The notes under the pieces were generated by a model that was not told the DNA's origin, did no database searches, and saw only the letters and a program-made list of their open reading frames with translations. 64,000 nt of DNA from Sporocytophaga sp. (lineage in GTDB: Bacteria; Bacteroidota; Bacteroidia; Cytophagales; Cytophagaceae). The position numbers and the translations under genes were made by a program. Position 1 is the first letter of the stretch; each line of letters starts with the position of its first letter. The DNA is taken from contig JANQAB010000002.1 of the NCBI GenBank assembly GCA_024707265.1, positions 1,136,188 to 1,200,187 of the forward strand, written 5' to 3'. Shown here piece after piece: positions 35,824 through 46,518 of this stretch.

Positions 35824-36435
35824 TTAATTTTTCTGTTCTTCGAAATTTTTTACCAGATCATCCAGATAATTGAGGACTTCTTCTTTACCAAAACCTGTTT
35901 CGGACGAAGTAACGAACATCGGCGGCAATTCTTGCCATGTTTTTAACATCTCGTTCTCAAATTTTACTAAGTTATTATTTGCCTGTGTTTTTGATAGTTT
36001 ATCGTATTTTGTAAATATTAGGGAGAATGGAATTCCTTTTTCTCCAAGCCAGTTAATGAATTCTATATCAATTGCTTGAGGCTCTAGCCGATTGTCAATC
36101 AGAACGAATACACAAAATAAATTTTCTCGTAGAGTAAGGTAATCCCTAACCATGTTTTCCCATTTCACTTTAGATTCTTTGCTTACCTTGGCCCATCCAT
36201 ATCCTGGTAAATCAACCAGATACCATTTCTCATTAATAATAAAATGATTGATTAGCTGTGTTTTACCTGGTTTACCACTGGTTTTAGCCAATCCTTTTTG
36301 TCCGGTGAGCATATTTATAAGAGAAGATTTTCCCACATTGGACCTGCCGATAAATGCAAATTCACATTTATCTGGTAAGGGGCAATCTTTGTAATTGGTT
36401 TTGCTTTGGACAAAAGCTGCATTTTTTATTATCAT
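35824..36435 (-). CDS. ysxC: Ribosome-biogenesis GTP-binding protein YsxC/EngB
   Basis: An essential TRAFAC GTPase needed for 50S subunit assembly, 203 residues. G1 is FIGRSNVGKSSLIN, G3 is LVDLPGYGWAKV and G4 is IFTKYDKL; G5 is VTSSETGFG. The order and length are standard. It stands alone, with its promoter presumably in the 319-base gap to its right. Confidence 0.96.
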   Translation of the reverse strand: MIIKNAAFVQSKTNYKDCPLPDKCEFAFIGRSNVGKSSLINMLTGQKGLAKTSGKPGKTQLINHFIINEKWYLVDLPGYGWAKVSKESKVKWENMVRDYLTLRENLFCVFVLIDNRLEPQAIDIEFINWLGEKGIPFSLIFTKYDKLSKTQANNNLVKFENEMLKTWQELPPMFVTSSETGFGKEEVLNYLDDLVKNFEEQKN

Positions 36436-36754
36436 AATAGTAGTCTTTCGTTGCGGAATTTCGCCAGTTGAAATTTCTAAAGGAAAGGCAAAATTAAGAG
36501 AATTGACTTAATATAACATAGTGTATTTTAGAATTACTCTAAACGTTTAACAAAACCCATTTCAGTGATAGGCCGTAATTGAACAGATTGGAATAATTGC
36601 TCAAAATTTTCTTGATTGAAAAAAAAGTCATAAATTGAATTTAAGGAAGAAATAATATTCTCTAATTAAGAAGTTACTAAGAGAAAATTCATTGATATTT
36701 TAAAATAACTTTGTTTTATCCTGCCTTAATTGAAGCTTAACAGTTTGTCAAAAT
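36436..36754. promoter_or_regulatory. Divergent promoter region upstream of the PorE-like array
   Basis: A 319-base AT-rich gap between ysxC and the first PorE-like gene. On the plus strand TAACTTTG at 36706-36713 fits the -7 consensus and lies 41 bases before the start codon. No matching -33 box is seen, and nothing else is supported here. Confidence 0.4.
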
Positions 36755-38745
36755 ATGCGAAAATCGTATCTCCTGGTCCTGTTCCTAATTAGTTCCTTTG
36801 CTGGAATCGCTCAGCCCAACATCAAGAAATCTTTAAAAAAAGCAAATTATTACTATGATGAGCGCAAATATAAGGAAGCAATTGCTGCTTATCTTGAGGT
36901 GCTTGATCTGGAAAAAAATAATGCAGAAGCCAACTTTAAACTTGGTGTTTCTTATTTAAATACAATTCACCATACCAAATCCCTGCCTTACCTTACAAAA
37001 GCATATGAAGTAAATCCTGATATTGACCCTAAAATCCTTCAACTTTTGGGTAAATCTTATCAATACAACCACAGGTTTGAAGAAGCCTTAAAATATTTTC
37101 AGGATTACAAAACAAAAATTGACAAGAAGGATCTAGAAGAGATCAAAAAAACGAATAGAAAAATCTATGAATGCGAAAACGGTGCTATCTATGTAAAAAA
37201 TCCTGTTAAAGCGAAGATTGAAAACATGGGACCGGTAATCAATTCCAGATTTATAGATCATGGACCGGTAATTTCTGCAGACGAATCCGTACTCGTGTTT
37301 ACCAGCAGAAGAGAGGGGGGACTGGCGAAGCTCTTGATGAACAGGGACTACTTTTTGAAGACATTTATATATCCTATAATAAAAACGGTCAGTGGACTGC
37401 TCCTCAGAACATCGGAAAACCCATTAATACTGAAGCACATGATGCAAGTATAGCCATTTCGCCTGACGGAAGTCAGATATTTATTTACAGAGATAGTGAT
37501 GAAAGTAAGGGAGATATATTTTTGTCCACATTGCAGGAAGGTAAATGGTCCAAGCCTCAGGACCTTGGTAAAAATATTAATACAAAAGCGGATGAAAAAT
37601 CCATCTCTATGACAGCAGATGGCAATACGATATATTTTACTAGTGATCGGGAAGGTGGTTTGGGCGGACTGGATATTTACATGAGTAAAAAGGATAAAAA
37701 AGGTAAATGGGGAGTAGCTGTAAACCTGGGAAAGACTATTAATACTGAATATGATGATGATGCTCCATTTATACACCCTGATGGAAAGACGCTCTACTTT
37801 AGCTCAAAAGGGCATGCAGGAATGGGCTGGTACGATATTTATAAATCCACGCTGAAAACAGATGGAACCTGGTCTGCTCCTGAGAACCTGGGTTATCCTA
37901 TCAATACCGCTGATGACGATATATACTTCGTACTTTCTGCTGATAATAAGCATGGTTATTATGCAAGCGAAAGAGAGGGAGGTCAGGGCGAGACAGATGT
38001 ATATAGAATCAGTATGCCTAAACCGGAAGAACTTGCAGAGGTTTCCGGAAAAAGTGTAAATGAAAGTAAAGAACCTGGAAAGAAAAAACTTGTATCAATA
38101 GCGAAAGTAGAAGCTTTTAATCCGATTACTATTTTAAAAGGTACTGTTACAGATGCACTTACTAAAGCACCACTTGAAAGTAAATTGCTGATTATTGATA
38201 ATGAAAAAAATGAAGTCATCCATGAAGTAACTACCAATGGCCTTACAGGGGGGTATCTTGTTATTCTTCCGTCCGGGAAAAACTATGGTATTGCAGTTGA
38301 AAAGAAAGACTATTTATTCCACTCTGAAAATTTTGATATTCCTGGAAGTACTAGCTATCAGGAGATCGTAAAGGATGCGGAACTTAAGAAGGTTGCTGTT
38401 GGAACCAGGATTGTGTTAAGAAACATTTTTTTTGATTTTGACAAAGCAACTTTAAGGCCGGCTTCAACTGCTGAACTTGAAAGGTTGTATGAATTACTCG
38501 TAAAGGTTCCGACTTTAAAAATAGAAATCTCCGGTCACACAGATAATAAAGGTTCTGCAGATTATAATAAAAATCTTTCACAGAAAAGAGCGCAGGCTGT
38601 GGTAGACTATCTTATCAAAAAAGGAATTGACCCTGCAAGATTGAAATATGCAGGATATGGATTTGACAGGCCAATGGAAACCAATGACACCGAGGAAGGC
38701 CGTCAGCTCAACAGAAGAACGGAATTTGAAATCATCGGAAACTGA
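36755..38745 (+). CDS. PorE-like TPR/PD40/OmpA-family envelope protein, copy 1; one frameshift
   Basis: An exported, probably periplasmic protein of about 663 residues with the PorE architecture: signal peptide (residues 1-19, ending GIAQ), TPR helices (about 25-130), PD40 beta-propeller (repeats such as ADGNTIYFTSDREGGLGG), a carboxypeptidase-regulatory-like domain, and a C-terminal OmpA domain (FFDFDKATLRPAS, GHTDNKGSADYNKNLSQK). OmpA domains bind peptidoglycan. In Porphyromonas PorE is part of type IX secretion. No lipobox is seen. The shift is in the six-G run 37315-37320; one more G gives FTSRREGGTGEALDEQG. It is the first of three tandem paralogues. Confidence 0.85.
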
Positions 38746-38804
38746 TTAGGTTTAATTACCTATCTTGCGTTTACTATATTTGCAGGATAAGTATATAAGG
38801 TGAT

Positions 38805-40787
38805 ATGAAAAGGTTTTGTTTTTTTATAATATTTATTTCTTTCCCTTTGATAACAAGCATCGTGCAGGCTCAGGGGGAAAAGAAATTTGTTAAAGAAGCA
38901 GAAGCCGCATTGGCTCAAAAAGACAAGAAGAAGGCACTTGAGTTATATCTCAAAGCATTGGAAATAAATCCCAATAAAGCCGATGTCAATTATAAAATTG
39001 GAATCTTATATCTGGAAAGCGATTTTAAGTTTAAAGCATTATCATACCTGGAAAAGGCTTCGGTGTTGGGATTGTCTTCTGATTTTCAAATCACCAAGTA
39101 CCTTGGAATTGCCAATCAGTTCAATCATAATTTTGAAAAGGCGATAGAAAATTATCAGAACTATAAGGGTTCTATAACTGATAAGGAAGAAATCAAAAAA
39201 GTTGACAGACGAATTTATGAATGCAGGAATGGATTAGAGTTTATTGCGAATCCTGTTCCTGTAAAAATTGATAATTTAGGACCAGCTATCAATACATCCT
39301 TCCCCGAATATGCCCCCGTTATTTCAGCTGATGATTCTATTCTTATATTTACTTCAAGACGCCCCGGATCTACGGGAGGAATCAAAGACCAGTCTGGATT
39401 GTATTTCGAAGATTTATATATAAGTAAAAAAACAGAAGAAGGATGGGGTAAACCTCAAAATATGGGATTTCCGGTTAATACCACCTCTCATGAAGCCTCA
39501 GTAGGAATTTCACCTGACGGAAATCAATTATTTATATATAAAGATAATGGAAATGGTGACATTTATGTATGCAGCATTTCTGAGGACTACAAATGGTCAA
39601 AACCGGTTTCTGTGGGAAGTGAAGTTAATTCTGCTAAATATTTTGAGAATGGAGCGTGTCTTTCTTTTGATGGAAAGAAATTATTCTTTGCAAGTAATCG
39701 GGAGGGGGGCGCAGGTGGAAATGATATCTGGGTGGCAGAGAAACAAGATAACGGAAGTTGGGGAAAACCTTTAAATCTTGGTCTCCCTATTAATACAGAA
39801 GCAGATGAGGAAAGTCCTTTTATGGACCTTGATGGAAAGACACTTTATTTTAGTTCTCGTACTCACAAGGGAATGGGAGGCTTTGATATATTCAAATCCG
39901 TGTATAATGAAGAGACAAAGAAGTGGTCAGTACCTGAAAATCTTGGATATCCAATCAATTCAGCTGATAATGAACTCTATTTCATTTTATCCGGAGATGG
40001 CAAATATGGATATTATGCCTCGGTTAAGGAAGGTGGCTATGGAGATAAAGACATTTACAGAATCTCAATGCCTCCAAGACCGGACTATCAGGATCTTCAG
40101 ACAAGATTACAATCGATTAGGGAAAAGAAATATTTATCCAATCTATCTGTTGATAAGGCACAATCTTATATTTTATCCGGAAAGGTATTGGATGCTGTAA
40201 CAGCTAAACCTGTATCTAATGCTTTAATGCAATTAAAGGATACAAAAGGGAATGTTATTGATGAAATGACCAGCAAGTCTGATGGCGGGTATTATTTTAA
40301 GATAACTGCTGACACACTAAGTGCTTGTCTGCTTGCTGCATATGCAAAAGGTTATGTCCCATTTTTGAAAGATATAGACATTCCCAAAGATAAGAAAATT
40401 GTGGATAGTCAGGTCAATGATATAAAGTTGAAAAAACTGGATTTGGGTGAAAGATTTGTCCTCAGAAATATTTATTTTGATTTTGATAAATCTGAATTAA
40501 AACCGGAATCAAAGGCGGACCTGGAAAATCTGATAATGCTTTTGAATGACAATCCTTCTATCAGGATAGAAATCGGAGGCTATACGGATAGTAAAGGCGA
40601 GAAGGAGTATAATCGGAATTTGTCTCAGAAAAGAGCAGAGGCAGTATTGAATTACCTCGTATCAAGAGGCATCTCTAAAAAGAGATTGGTAGCTAAAGGA
40701 TATGGTGAAGGTAGCTCCGTAGGCAATGGTCAGGTAAATCAGGAAGGAATAAATAGAAGAACAGAGTTTGTAATCATTGATAAGTAA
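38805..40787 (+). CDS. PorE-like TPR/PD40/OmpA-family envelope protein, copy 2
   Basis: The only intact member of the three-gene array, 660 residues. A signal peptide ends near residue 24 (SIVQAQG); TPR helices span about residues 26-130, PD40 propeller repeats (ASNREGGAGGNDIWVAE, SSRTHKGMGGFDIFKS) about 150-420, a CarboxypepD_reg-like domain begins near 450 (YILSGKVLDAVTAKPVSNA), and the OmpA domain is at the end (NIYFDFDKSELKPESK, GGYTDSKGEKEYNRN). The role is anchoring to peptidoglycan or T9SS function, inferred from PorE. It follows copy 1 by 59 bases and precedes copy 3 closely. Confidence 0.88.
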   Translation: MKRFCFFIIFISFPLITSIVQAQGEKKFVKEAEAALAQKDKKKALELYLKALEINPNKADVNYKIGILYLESDFKFKALSYLEKASVLGLSSDFQITKYLGIANQFNHNFEKAIENYQNYKGSITDKEEIKKVDRRIYECRNGLEFIANPVPVKIDNLGPAINTSFPEYAPVISADDSILIFTSRRPGSTGGIKDQSGLYFEDLYISKKTEEGWGKPQNMGFPVNTTSHEASVGISPDGNQLFIYKDNGNGDIYVCSISEDYKWSKPVSVGSEVNSAKYFENGACLSFDGKKLFFASNREGGAGGNDIWVAEKQDNGSWGKPLNLGLPINTEADEESPFMDLDGKTLYFSSRTHKGMGGFDIFKSVYNEETKKWSVPENLGYPINSADNELYFILSGDGKYGYYASVKEGGYGDKDIYRISMPPRPDYQDLQTRLQSIREKKYLSNLSVDKAQSYILSGKVLDAVTAKPVSNALMQLKDTKGNVIDEMTSKSDGGYYFKITADTLSACLLAAYAKGYVPFLKDIDIPKDKKIVDSQVNDIKLKKLDLGERFVLRNIYFDFDKSELKPESKADLENLIMLLNDNPSIRIEIGGYTDSKGEKEYNRNLSQKRAEAVLNYLVSRGISKKRLVAKGYGEGSSVGNGQVNQEGINRRTEFVIIDK

Positions 40788-40818
40788 GTCTACTTTAATT
40801 TATAAGAGTAAAAATATT

Positions 40819-43082
40819 ATGAAGTTGAATATCGCATTTTTTTTAATCCTGTTGATGTCTTCGGGACTCTTTACTCAGGCAACTAGTCAGGATTTTTCGG
40901 CTGATTTGAGGGAAGGGCAGCGTCTTTTAAGGCAGGAACATTATAGAAATGCTCTTCCTTATTTTGAAAAAGTTCTTACTAAGGATCCCAAAAACACAAA
41001 AGCATTGTTTGGTGCGGCTGTCTGCTATCTGCACCGTTATTCAAAAGAAAAAGCACTTACCTATATTGAAAGGGTTTATGCCCAGGATTCTGCAGTAGAT
41101 AAACATATTCATTTCTGGATGGGAAGAGTCTATCATCAAAATTATATGTTTGATAAAGCTCTTGAGCAATATAATATTTATCAATCCAATCTATCCAAAA
41201 AAGATCTTCGTCAGAAAGACCTGGTTAAGTATATCAATCAGGTAAATACAGCAAAAGAGTTTGTAAAGAATAATCAAAATTATCTGATTTCGAACCTTGG
41301 GCCAGTCATCAATAGTTCATATTCAGAGCACAGTCCTGTTAGCTCTATGGATGACAAATTACTTTTATTTACTTCCAGAAGGTCAAATGAATCAAGTAAA
41401 GAAGACCTGGATGGTGAGCCCTTTGAAGATATCTTTCAGTCAATAAAACTGGATGAAGGTAAATGGTCTGAACCGCAAAAGATACAGCTGAACTCCGGTG
41501 GGCATGATGCTTCTATACAGCTGTTTGATAATGACACCAAGCTACTTGTATATAAATTTACAAAAGGGGGGATATATATTATACGGAAAGAAATGGAGAC
41601 AAATGGGGGGATCTTAAGCCTTTTGCAGGTATTAATTCCAGAGATTTTGAAGCGGACGCATTCATTTCTGCTGATGGTCAGACTGCCTATTTTGCTACCA
41701 ATCATTACAAAAGAAACGGAGACCTGGATATTTATTATGTAAAGAAGAAAGCAGACGGATCTTGGGGGGAGGCTACAGAGCTCAAGGGCGGTATCAACAG
41801 TGATGAAGATGAAGATGCACCGTTTGTTACTCCTGACGGCAAGACGCTTTATTTCAGTTCAAGAGGCCATAAAAACATGGGCGGTTATGATGTATTCAAA
41901 TCTGTACTTGGTGATAGCGGCAAATGGTCAGAACCTGAAAATATGGGCTATCCTATCAATACGCCGGATGATGATGTATACTTTTACCTTTCGTCCATAT
42001 CCAAGAAGTCATATATATCCTCCTACCGTGAAGGCGGTTATGGAGAAAAAGACATTTATGAAATTTCACCTATCCCATCAGTAAAAATTAATGGGATTGT
42101 AACAGAAGACCGGACAGGTAAAAGAGTAAATAATCTTCAGATGTTATTTGTCTCCACAAGAAATACAACCAAGCCTGTAAATGAAACTGCGATTACTCAG
42201 GATGGCAGATATGCAGCAACGCTCACAGCTTATAATTCCTACAGGATAAAACTTGTAGACGGAAAAGATACCATACTGACTCAGGAGTTGGATATTCCTT
42301 TTACTTCTGATGAAAGTATGGTGATAACAAGAGATTTTGTCATTCCATATATTCAGAAAGAGTCAGGCGTAGCGATCGTATTGCCTGAGAAGTTTTACTC
42401 CGGAAAATTCTTGTTAAGAGATATTCATTTTGAAAAAGGGAAATCAGTATTAAGTACCTTAAACCAAAAGGAGCTTGACAAAGCAGCAGAGATTCTAAAG
42501 AAAAATCCTGAAGCAAAACTTAAGTTAAAAGGATCAGTGGAAAGCAATGAAAACCCTACGCTTGCGCAGGAAAGAAGTAAAAGTGTTTCCGAATATTTAA
42601 AAGGACGAGGCGTATCAACTACCCAGCTGGAAGTTGTAGATGGCTTTACTGATGGAAGTATCGTTGGTCTGGAAAGCAACTTTAAAGGCACACCAACAAT
42701 GGAGTTTGATAAGAGTATTATCAATTCAGCAGCAGTAGGAGCGTCTTTTATATTAAGAAATGTCCATTTCGAAACAGCTAAATGGGACTTAAATGAAGTA
42801 TCGAGAAATGAGCTTGATCTGTTGATCAGTATATTGAAAGAAAATCCTTCATTAAATATTGAGATAGGAGGTTATACTGATAATCTTGGAGAAGACGCTG
42901 CAAATAAGATTTTATCAGAAAAGAGAGCTAAAGCAGTTGAAGAGTATCTATTGAGTAATGGTATCGATAAAAGCCACTTGTCTGTAGTTGGTTATGGAGA
43001 AGCAAATCCTCTTGCACCAAATGATACAGAGGAGGGGAGAGTGTTGAACAGAAGGACAGAGATCAGGATATTGGGTAAGTAA
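40819..43082 (+). CDS. PorE-like protein, copy 3, with two OmpA-type domains; one frameshift
   Basis: A third paralogue of about 754 residues, about 90 residues longer than its sisters. The signal peptide is MKLNIAFFLILLMSSGL, with the start at 40819 preferred over the ATG at 40777 inside the previous gene. TPR and PD40 regions are as in copies 1 and 2. The extra length is a second OmpA-like domain: the first (DIHFEKGKSVLSTLNQKEL, then AQERSKSVSEYLKGRGV) lacks the usual TD motif, whereas the last (NVHFETAKWDLNEVSRNEL, GGYTDNLGEDAANK) is complete. The shift is in the six-G run 41566-41571; one more G gives TKGGDIYYTERNGDKW. Confidence 0.82.
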
Positions 43083-43109
43083 TTAATAATCCCATTGATA
43101 ATTTTTGTG

Positions 43110-43143
43110 ATGCTGCCATCGTGAGATGGCAGCATTTTTTTTT
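43110..43143 (+). terminator. Strong Rho-independent terminator of the PorE-like array
   Basis: A perfect 11-bp stem (ATGCTGCCATC / GATGGCAGCAT) with loop GTGA is followed by eight T. It closes the three-gene array. Confidence 0.93.
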
Positions 43144-43391
43144 GTCGATTATTTTATTCCAACGCAAATGAGTTGCGATGCTAGGTTTTAAGTTTGTGAT
43201 ATAACATCATAGAATTTTTGATCAACATTTACATTAAATCATGAATTGAGAAAATTTTACTGTAAGAATAATGGAGATATTAAATTGTGATTAATACTTG
43301 AGGTAAATGGTTTTGTATCTTATTTATAACCAGTGTTATATTTGTTATTTTGAAAGTTAGTAAAATATTATTTAAGTTTTTGTGTGTTTGA

Positions 43392-43424
43392 TTTGTTTGT
43401 TTATCGATAGTTTTACTATGTTTG
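43392..43424 (+). promoter_or_regulatory. Bacteroidota promoter of the fibre-like gene
   Basis: TTTG at 43392-43395 and TATGTTTG at 43417-43424 are 21 bases apart, which fits TTTG-N19-21-TAnnTTTG exactly. The start codon is 31 bases downstream. The rest of the 43144-43391 gap shows no gene. Confidence 0.7.
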
Positions 43425-43455
43425 TATTATTGTTAATTTTTAAACCCAAACTTTT

Positions 43456-44473
43456 ATGAAAAACATTAAAAATTTTATTGTAAGTGCTGCTATCATTTCC
43501 GGCAGCTTTTTAAGTTCAAATCTTTTTGCGCAGTGGAGTACTTCAGGTGGTTTGAGTACAACTACTGTTACAACTGGTGGTAGTGTTGGTGTCGGAGTTG
43601 CTACACCGGCGGAATTTGTTGATATACTGGGTGGACCAAATACTTACCTTCAGATTAATCGCACTGGAACTACGGAAATTCCATATGGAAATGCTGGAAT
43701 CAAGATAGGTTCATCTGCAAGCATTGGTGTTGGAATTTTCCCAGCTCATGGTAGTGGAACTTTAACTATTAGTAATGGTACTGGTAGGATAAATTTCACA
43801 GCAGGTTCTGTAAATTTTGGTGGTTATCCTGGGGCTGCAAATTATGCTGGTGATTATAATTTTAATGGTAAAACATGGGCAAAAAGAACTTGTTGTTTCA
43901 TCATACCAATCTTCAGGAGTTCCCAATCAGTTTAATCTTCCAACTGGTTATAAAATGGGAGTAAATGGACATCTTTATGTAAAAGGTGATGTGGTATATG
44001 GCGGCACAGTAACTCCTGAAGTTTCAAGTGTTGCTCCAACAGGTGGATATCGTTTTACTGTTAATGGTCATTCCAATGTTAATGGAGCATTAGTTGTAGG
44101 AAATCCTTCTCTAATCACCAGTCCTACTCCGTTTAGTTTATACAACCCAACTACCAATCCGAATGGTTATAGTCTGTTTGTAGTAGGTGGTATTATGTGC
44201 GAAAAGGCGAAGGTATGTGTGAAGAGCACTTCTGATTGGTCAGATTATGTATTTGCTAATGACTATAAGTTACTTTCATTATCAGAAGTTGAAAGATTTA
44301 TCAAAGCTAATAAACATTTACCTGATGTTCCTTCAGCAGAAGAGGTTACAAAGGCAGGTATTGATATAGCAAAGATGGATGCTAAACTTCTTCAAAAAAT
44401 AGAGGAACTTACACTTTATGTTATTGAGCAACAAAAGCAAATTGAAGAGCTGAAGTCAATGATGAAGAAATAG
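43456..44473 (+). CDS. Secreted fibre-like protein with C-terminal coiled coil; one frameshift
   Basis: An exported protein of about 338 residues. The signal peptide is MKNIKNFIVSAAIISGSFLS and ends near FAQ. The middle is rich in Gly, Thr and Ser with repeated beta turns, as in fibre or adhesin stems (GSVGVGVATPAEFVDILGG, GYRFTVNGHSNVNGALVV). The C-terminus has YKLLSLSEVERFIKANKHL, then LPDVPSAEEVTKAGIDIAKM, and a coiled coil, typical of Bacteroidota tail-fibre-like surface proteins. The shift is in the five-A run 43881-43885; removing one base gives KTWAKELVVSSYQSSG. It is not phage DNA on this evidence. Confidence 0.72.
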
Positions 44474-44515
44474 TTCAGAGGTTTAATTTTTTATTAGTAA
44501 AACAATTTTAAACCT

Positions 44516-45430
44516 ATGAAACCTATGAAACTATATAAGCTTTTTGTAATAGGTATGTTCGTAGTTTTTGGCTTCTTAACAAGAGCCAAGGCTCAAGGAA
44601 TATCCTTAAGTGTGACCCCGAATAGCTGCAATAGCTCAGGGGTTACTGTAACTGCAACTGTAACTTCGCTTCCCTCGAACGCAACTGGAGTGTACTGGTC
44701 AATAAATGATTTCGGAATTACATTTTGCCATAATGGTGCATGTGGTGGTCAGGATTTAAGGTCACGTACTTATACTTTTACCCAGAGTGGAATTTATACC
44801 TTTAAATGTTATTACACTGGCAATGGGAATTATTATACCTCAGATCCAATAGATATTTCCGTTTATTCGAATAATCTTGAAGTTTGTGGTAATTATTTTT
44901 CCCATTTCAACTGGTCAAGCAACGAATCTTCAACTTGGTGGAGTGGAAACTATATTTCCACATGCAGTACGGGAGTACAGGTTCAAGGAGTTGAAACAGA
45001 CCCTGATTTTCATACACAGTTGTATATGAAGGCAAATAATTCAGTTACTCTTTCGCCCGGATTTGTTGCGGAAACAGGGACAATTGTGGAAGCAAGAATA
45101 GCCTCCAATTGCTCAGCTAATACATCTTGGTCAACAACATACTCCAGTATGAGAAATGGGATTGTAGAGATGGAAAACACAGGAAGTACTTCTATATTCC
45201 CGAATCCAACATCTGGAAGTTTTGCGTTGAATCTGAATTATTCAACACTGAAAAATGTGGATGTGGTAGTATCTGACTTAACTGGAAATGTAGTTTATAA
45301 TACCAAGCTTGGTTACGTCGATTCTGCTAATCTGAACATTGACCTTTCTAATAAAGAGCCGGGTTTATACCTGGTAAAAATTATTTCTGATTCTAAAACT
45401 GAAGTGAAGAAGGTAGTTGTCTCCAGATAA
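44516..45430 (+). CDS. Secreted T9SS protein with 3-coathanger-like and CTD domains, copy A
   Basis: A 304-residue cargo of type IX secretion. It has a signal peptide (residues 4-27, KLFVIGMFVVFGFLTRAKAQ), an Ig-like N-terminal region, a segment LYMKANNSVTLSPGFVAETG of the 3-coathanger stack type, and a C-terminal sorting domain beginning STSIFPNPTSGSFALNLNY and ending LYLVKIISDSKTEVKKVVV. The CTD directs export through the T9SS and is usually cleaved on delivery. It is close in sequence and layout to the next gene. An ATG at 44525 is an alternative start. Confidence 0.85.
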   Translation: MKPMKLYKLFVIGMFVVFGFLTRAKAQGISLSVTPNSCNSSGVTVTATVTSLPSNATGVYWSINDFGITFCHNGACGGQDLRSRTYTFTQSGIYTFKCYYTGNGNYYTSDPIDISVYSNNLEVCGNYFSHFNWSSNESSTWWSGNYISTCSTGVQVQGVETDPDFHTQLYMKANNSVTLSPGFVAETGTIVEARIASNCSANTSWSTTYSSMRNGIVEMENTGSTSIFPNPTSGSFALNLNYSTLKNVDVVVSDLTGNVVYNTKLGYVDSANLNIDLSNKEPGLYLVKIISDSKTEVKKVVVSR

Positions 45431-45469
45431 TTTGGTAATTGTTTAATCAGAATAATCTGTTGAAGTTTT

Positions 45470-45496
45470 AAAGGCTAAATCTTTTGATTTAGCCTT
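45470..45496 (+). terminator. Terminator behind copy A of the CTD pair
   Basis: A 12-bp stem (AAAGGCTAAATC / GATTTAGCCTTT) with a three-base loop. Its arms share the words AAAGGCTAAA and TTTAGCCTTT with the terminator behind the sister gene. Confidence 0.88.
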
Positions 45497-45586
45497 TAAT
45501 TTTAATTGGTTGTGGCCTTTTTATAAGGCCGCTCTGATGCAGAATTTTTAAATATTTTTTAATTAATCCAACTACTATTTTAAGCT

Positions 45587-46429
45587 ATGAAAATAATTAA
45601 GTTATTAATGATAATGGTATTGCTTTGCCGATACGGCCAAGCAATAAAAGCACAGGATATTACAGTTGTGATAAATCCTACTAGTGGATGTAATGAGGGA
45701 GGGATTGCTGCAACTATAACTGCTAATTTCGTTCCTGTTGGACACAATTGCAGTTGGGCTATAAATTTAACTGGATTTTCATTGCCATATCATGATAGAA
45801 CATTCTCACGGTTCTTAACTACAGGAGTTTATTTATTTAGGTGTAGATATGGTGGCAATATTTATTCTTCTGCTCTTATCAACGTTACCACTTATGGAAC
45901 AATTGAGGAAATTTGTGGGGAATATAAGCAATGGCCTTATTGGGTTGCTGGAAATTATATTACAAATTGTGAAGATGGTACTAGTGTGATTATCGGAGAT
46001 GATGAGCCTGGGGAACTATATCTGAAAGCCAGTAATGCAATAACCCTCCTCCCAGGATTTACTGCTAATACCGGGACAATCGTGGAGGCTCGAATCGCTC
46101 CGGTTTGTTCTCCTAATACTGAGTCTAATGTTTTTTCTAGCTTGAGAAAAAGTGTACTAAACTCTTATATAAATGAAACCTCCAATACTTCAATTTTCCC
46201 AAATCCAAGTTCTGGCGATTTTATGTTAGATTTGAATTTTCCTGAATCAAGAAATGTAGATATTGCAATTACAGATATAACAGGTAAAGAAGTTTATAAA
46301 AACAAACTTGGTTTTATCGACATGGCTAGTTTGGATATTGACCTATCCACAGAAAAGCCGGGATTGTATCTTGTAAAAATAACTTCAGATTCAAATACTG
46401 AATTTCAAAAGGTTGTTATTTCCAAATAG
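45587..46429 (+). CDS. Secreted T9SS protein with 3-coathanger-like and CTD domains, copy B
   Basis: The 280-residue sister of the preceding gene. Signal peptide: residues 1-23, LLMIMVLLCRYGQAIKAQ. The 3-coathanger region LYLKASNAITLLPGFTANTG and the sorting domain NTSIFPNPSSGDFMLDLNF, ending GLYLVKITSDSNTEFQKVV, align with copy A, and the whole order is conserved. The N-terminal third is more divergent and shorter, so cargo function may have shifted. Both copies carry the same kind of terminator. The ligand is unknown. Confidence 0.85.
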   Translation: MKIIKLLMIMVLLCRYGQAIKAQDITVVINPTSGCNEGGIAATITANFVPVGHNCSWAINLTGFSLPYHDRTFSRFLTTGVYLFRCRYGGNIYSSALINVTTYGTIEEICGEYKQWPYWVAGNYITNCEDGTSVIIGDDEPGELYLKASNAITLLPGFTANTGTIVEARIAPVCSPNTESNVFSSLRKSVLNSYINETSNTSIFPNPSSGDFMLDLNFPESRNVDIAITDITGKEVYKNKLGFIDMASLDIDLSTEKPGLYLVKITSDSNTEFQKVVISK

Positions 46430-46460
46430 GAGGCGACAATTTCCGATCTGAAAAGTTTAT

Positions 46461-46495
46461 AAAGGCTAAACCATTCGGTTTAGCCTTTTTTTATT
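46461..46495 (+). terminator. Terminator behind copy B of the CTD pair
   Basis: A 12-bp stem (AAAGGCTAAACC / GGTTTAGCCTTT), a four-base loop, and a T run. It is nearly the same as the terminator at 45470. Confidence 0.9.
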
Positions 46496-46518
46496 TAATT
46501 TGCGCAAAATTTTGACTG

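Noticed and set aside
43456..44473. Fibre-like protein as prophage tail gene
   Set aside because: It has a signal peptide and lies among T9SS envelope genes, with no other phage gene nearby.
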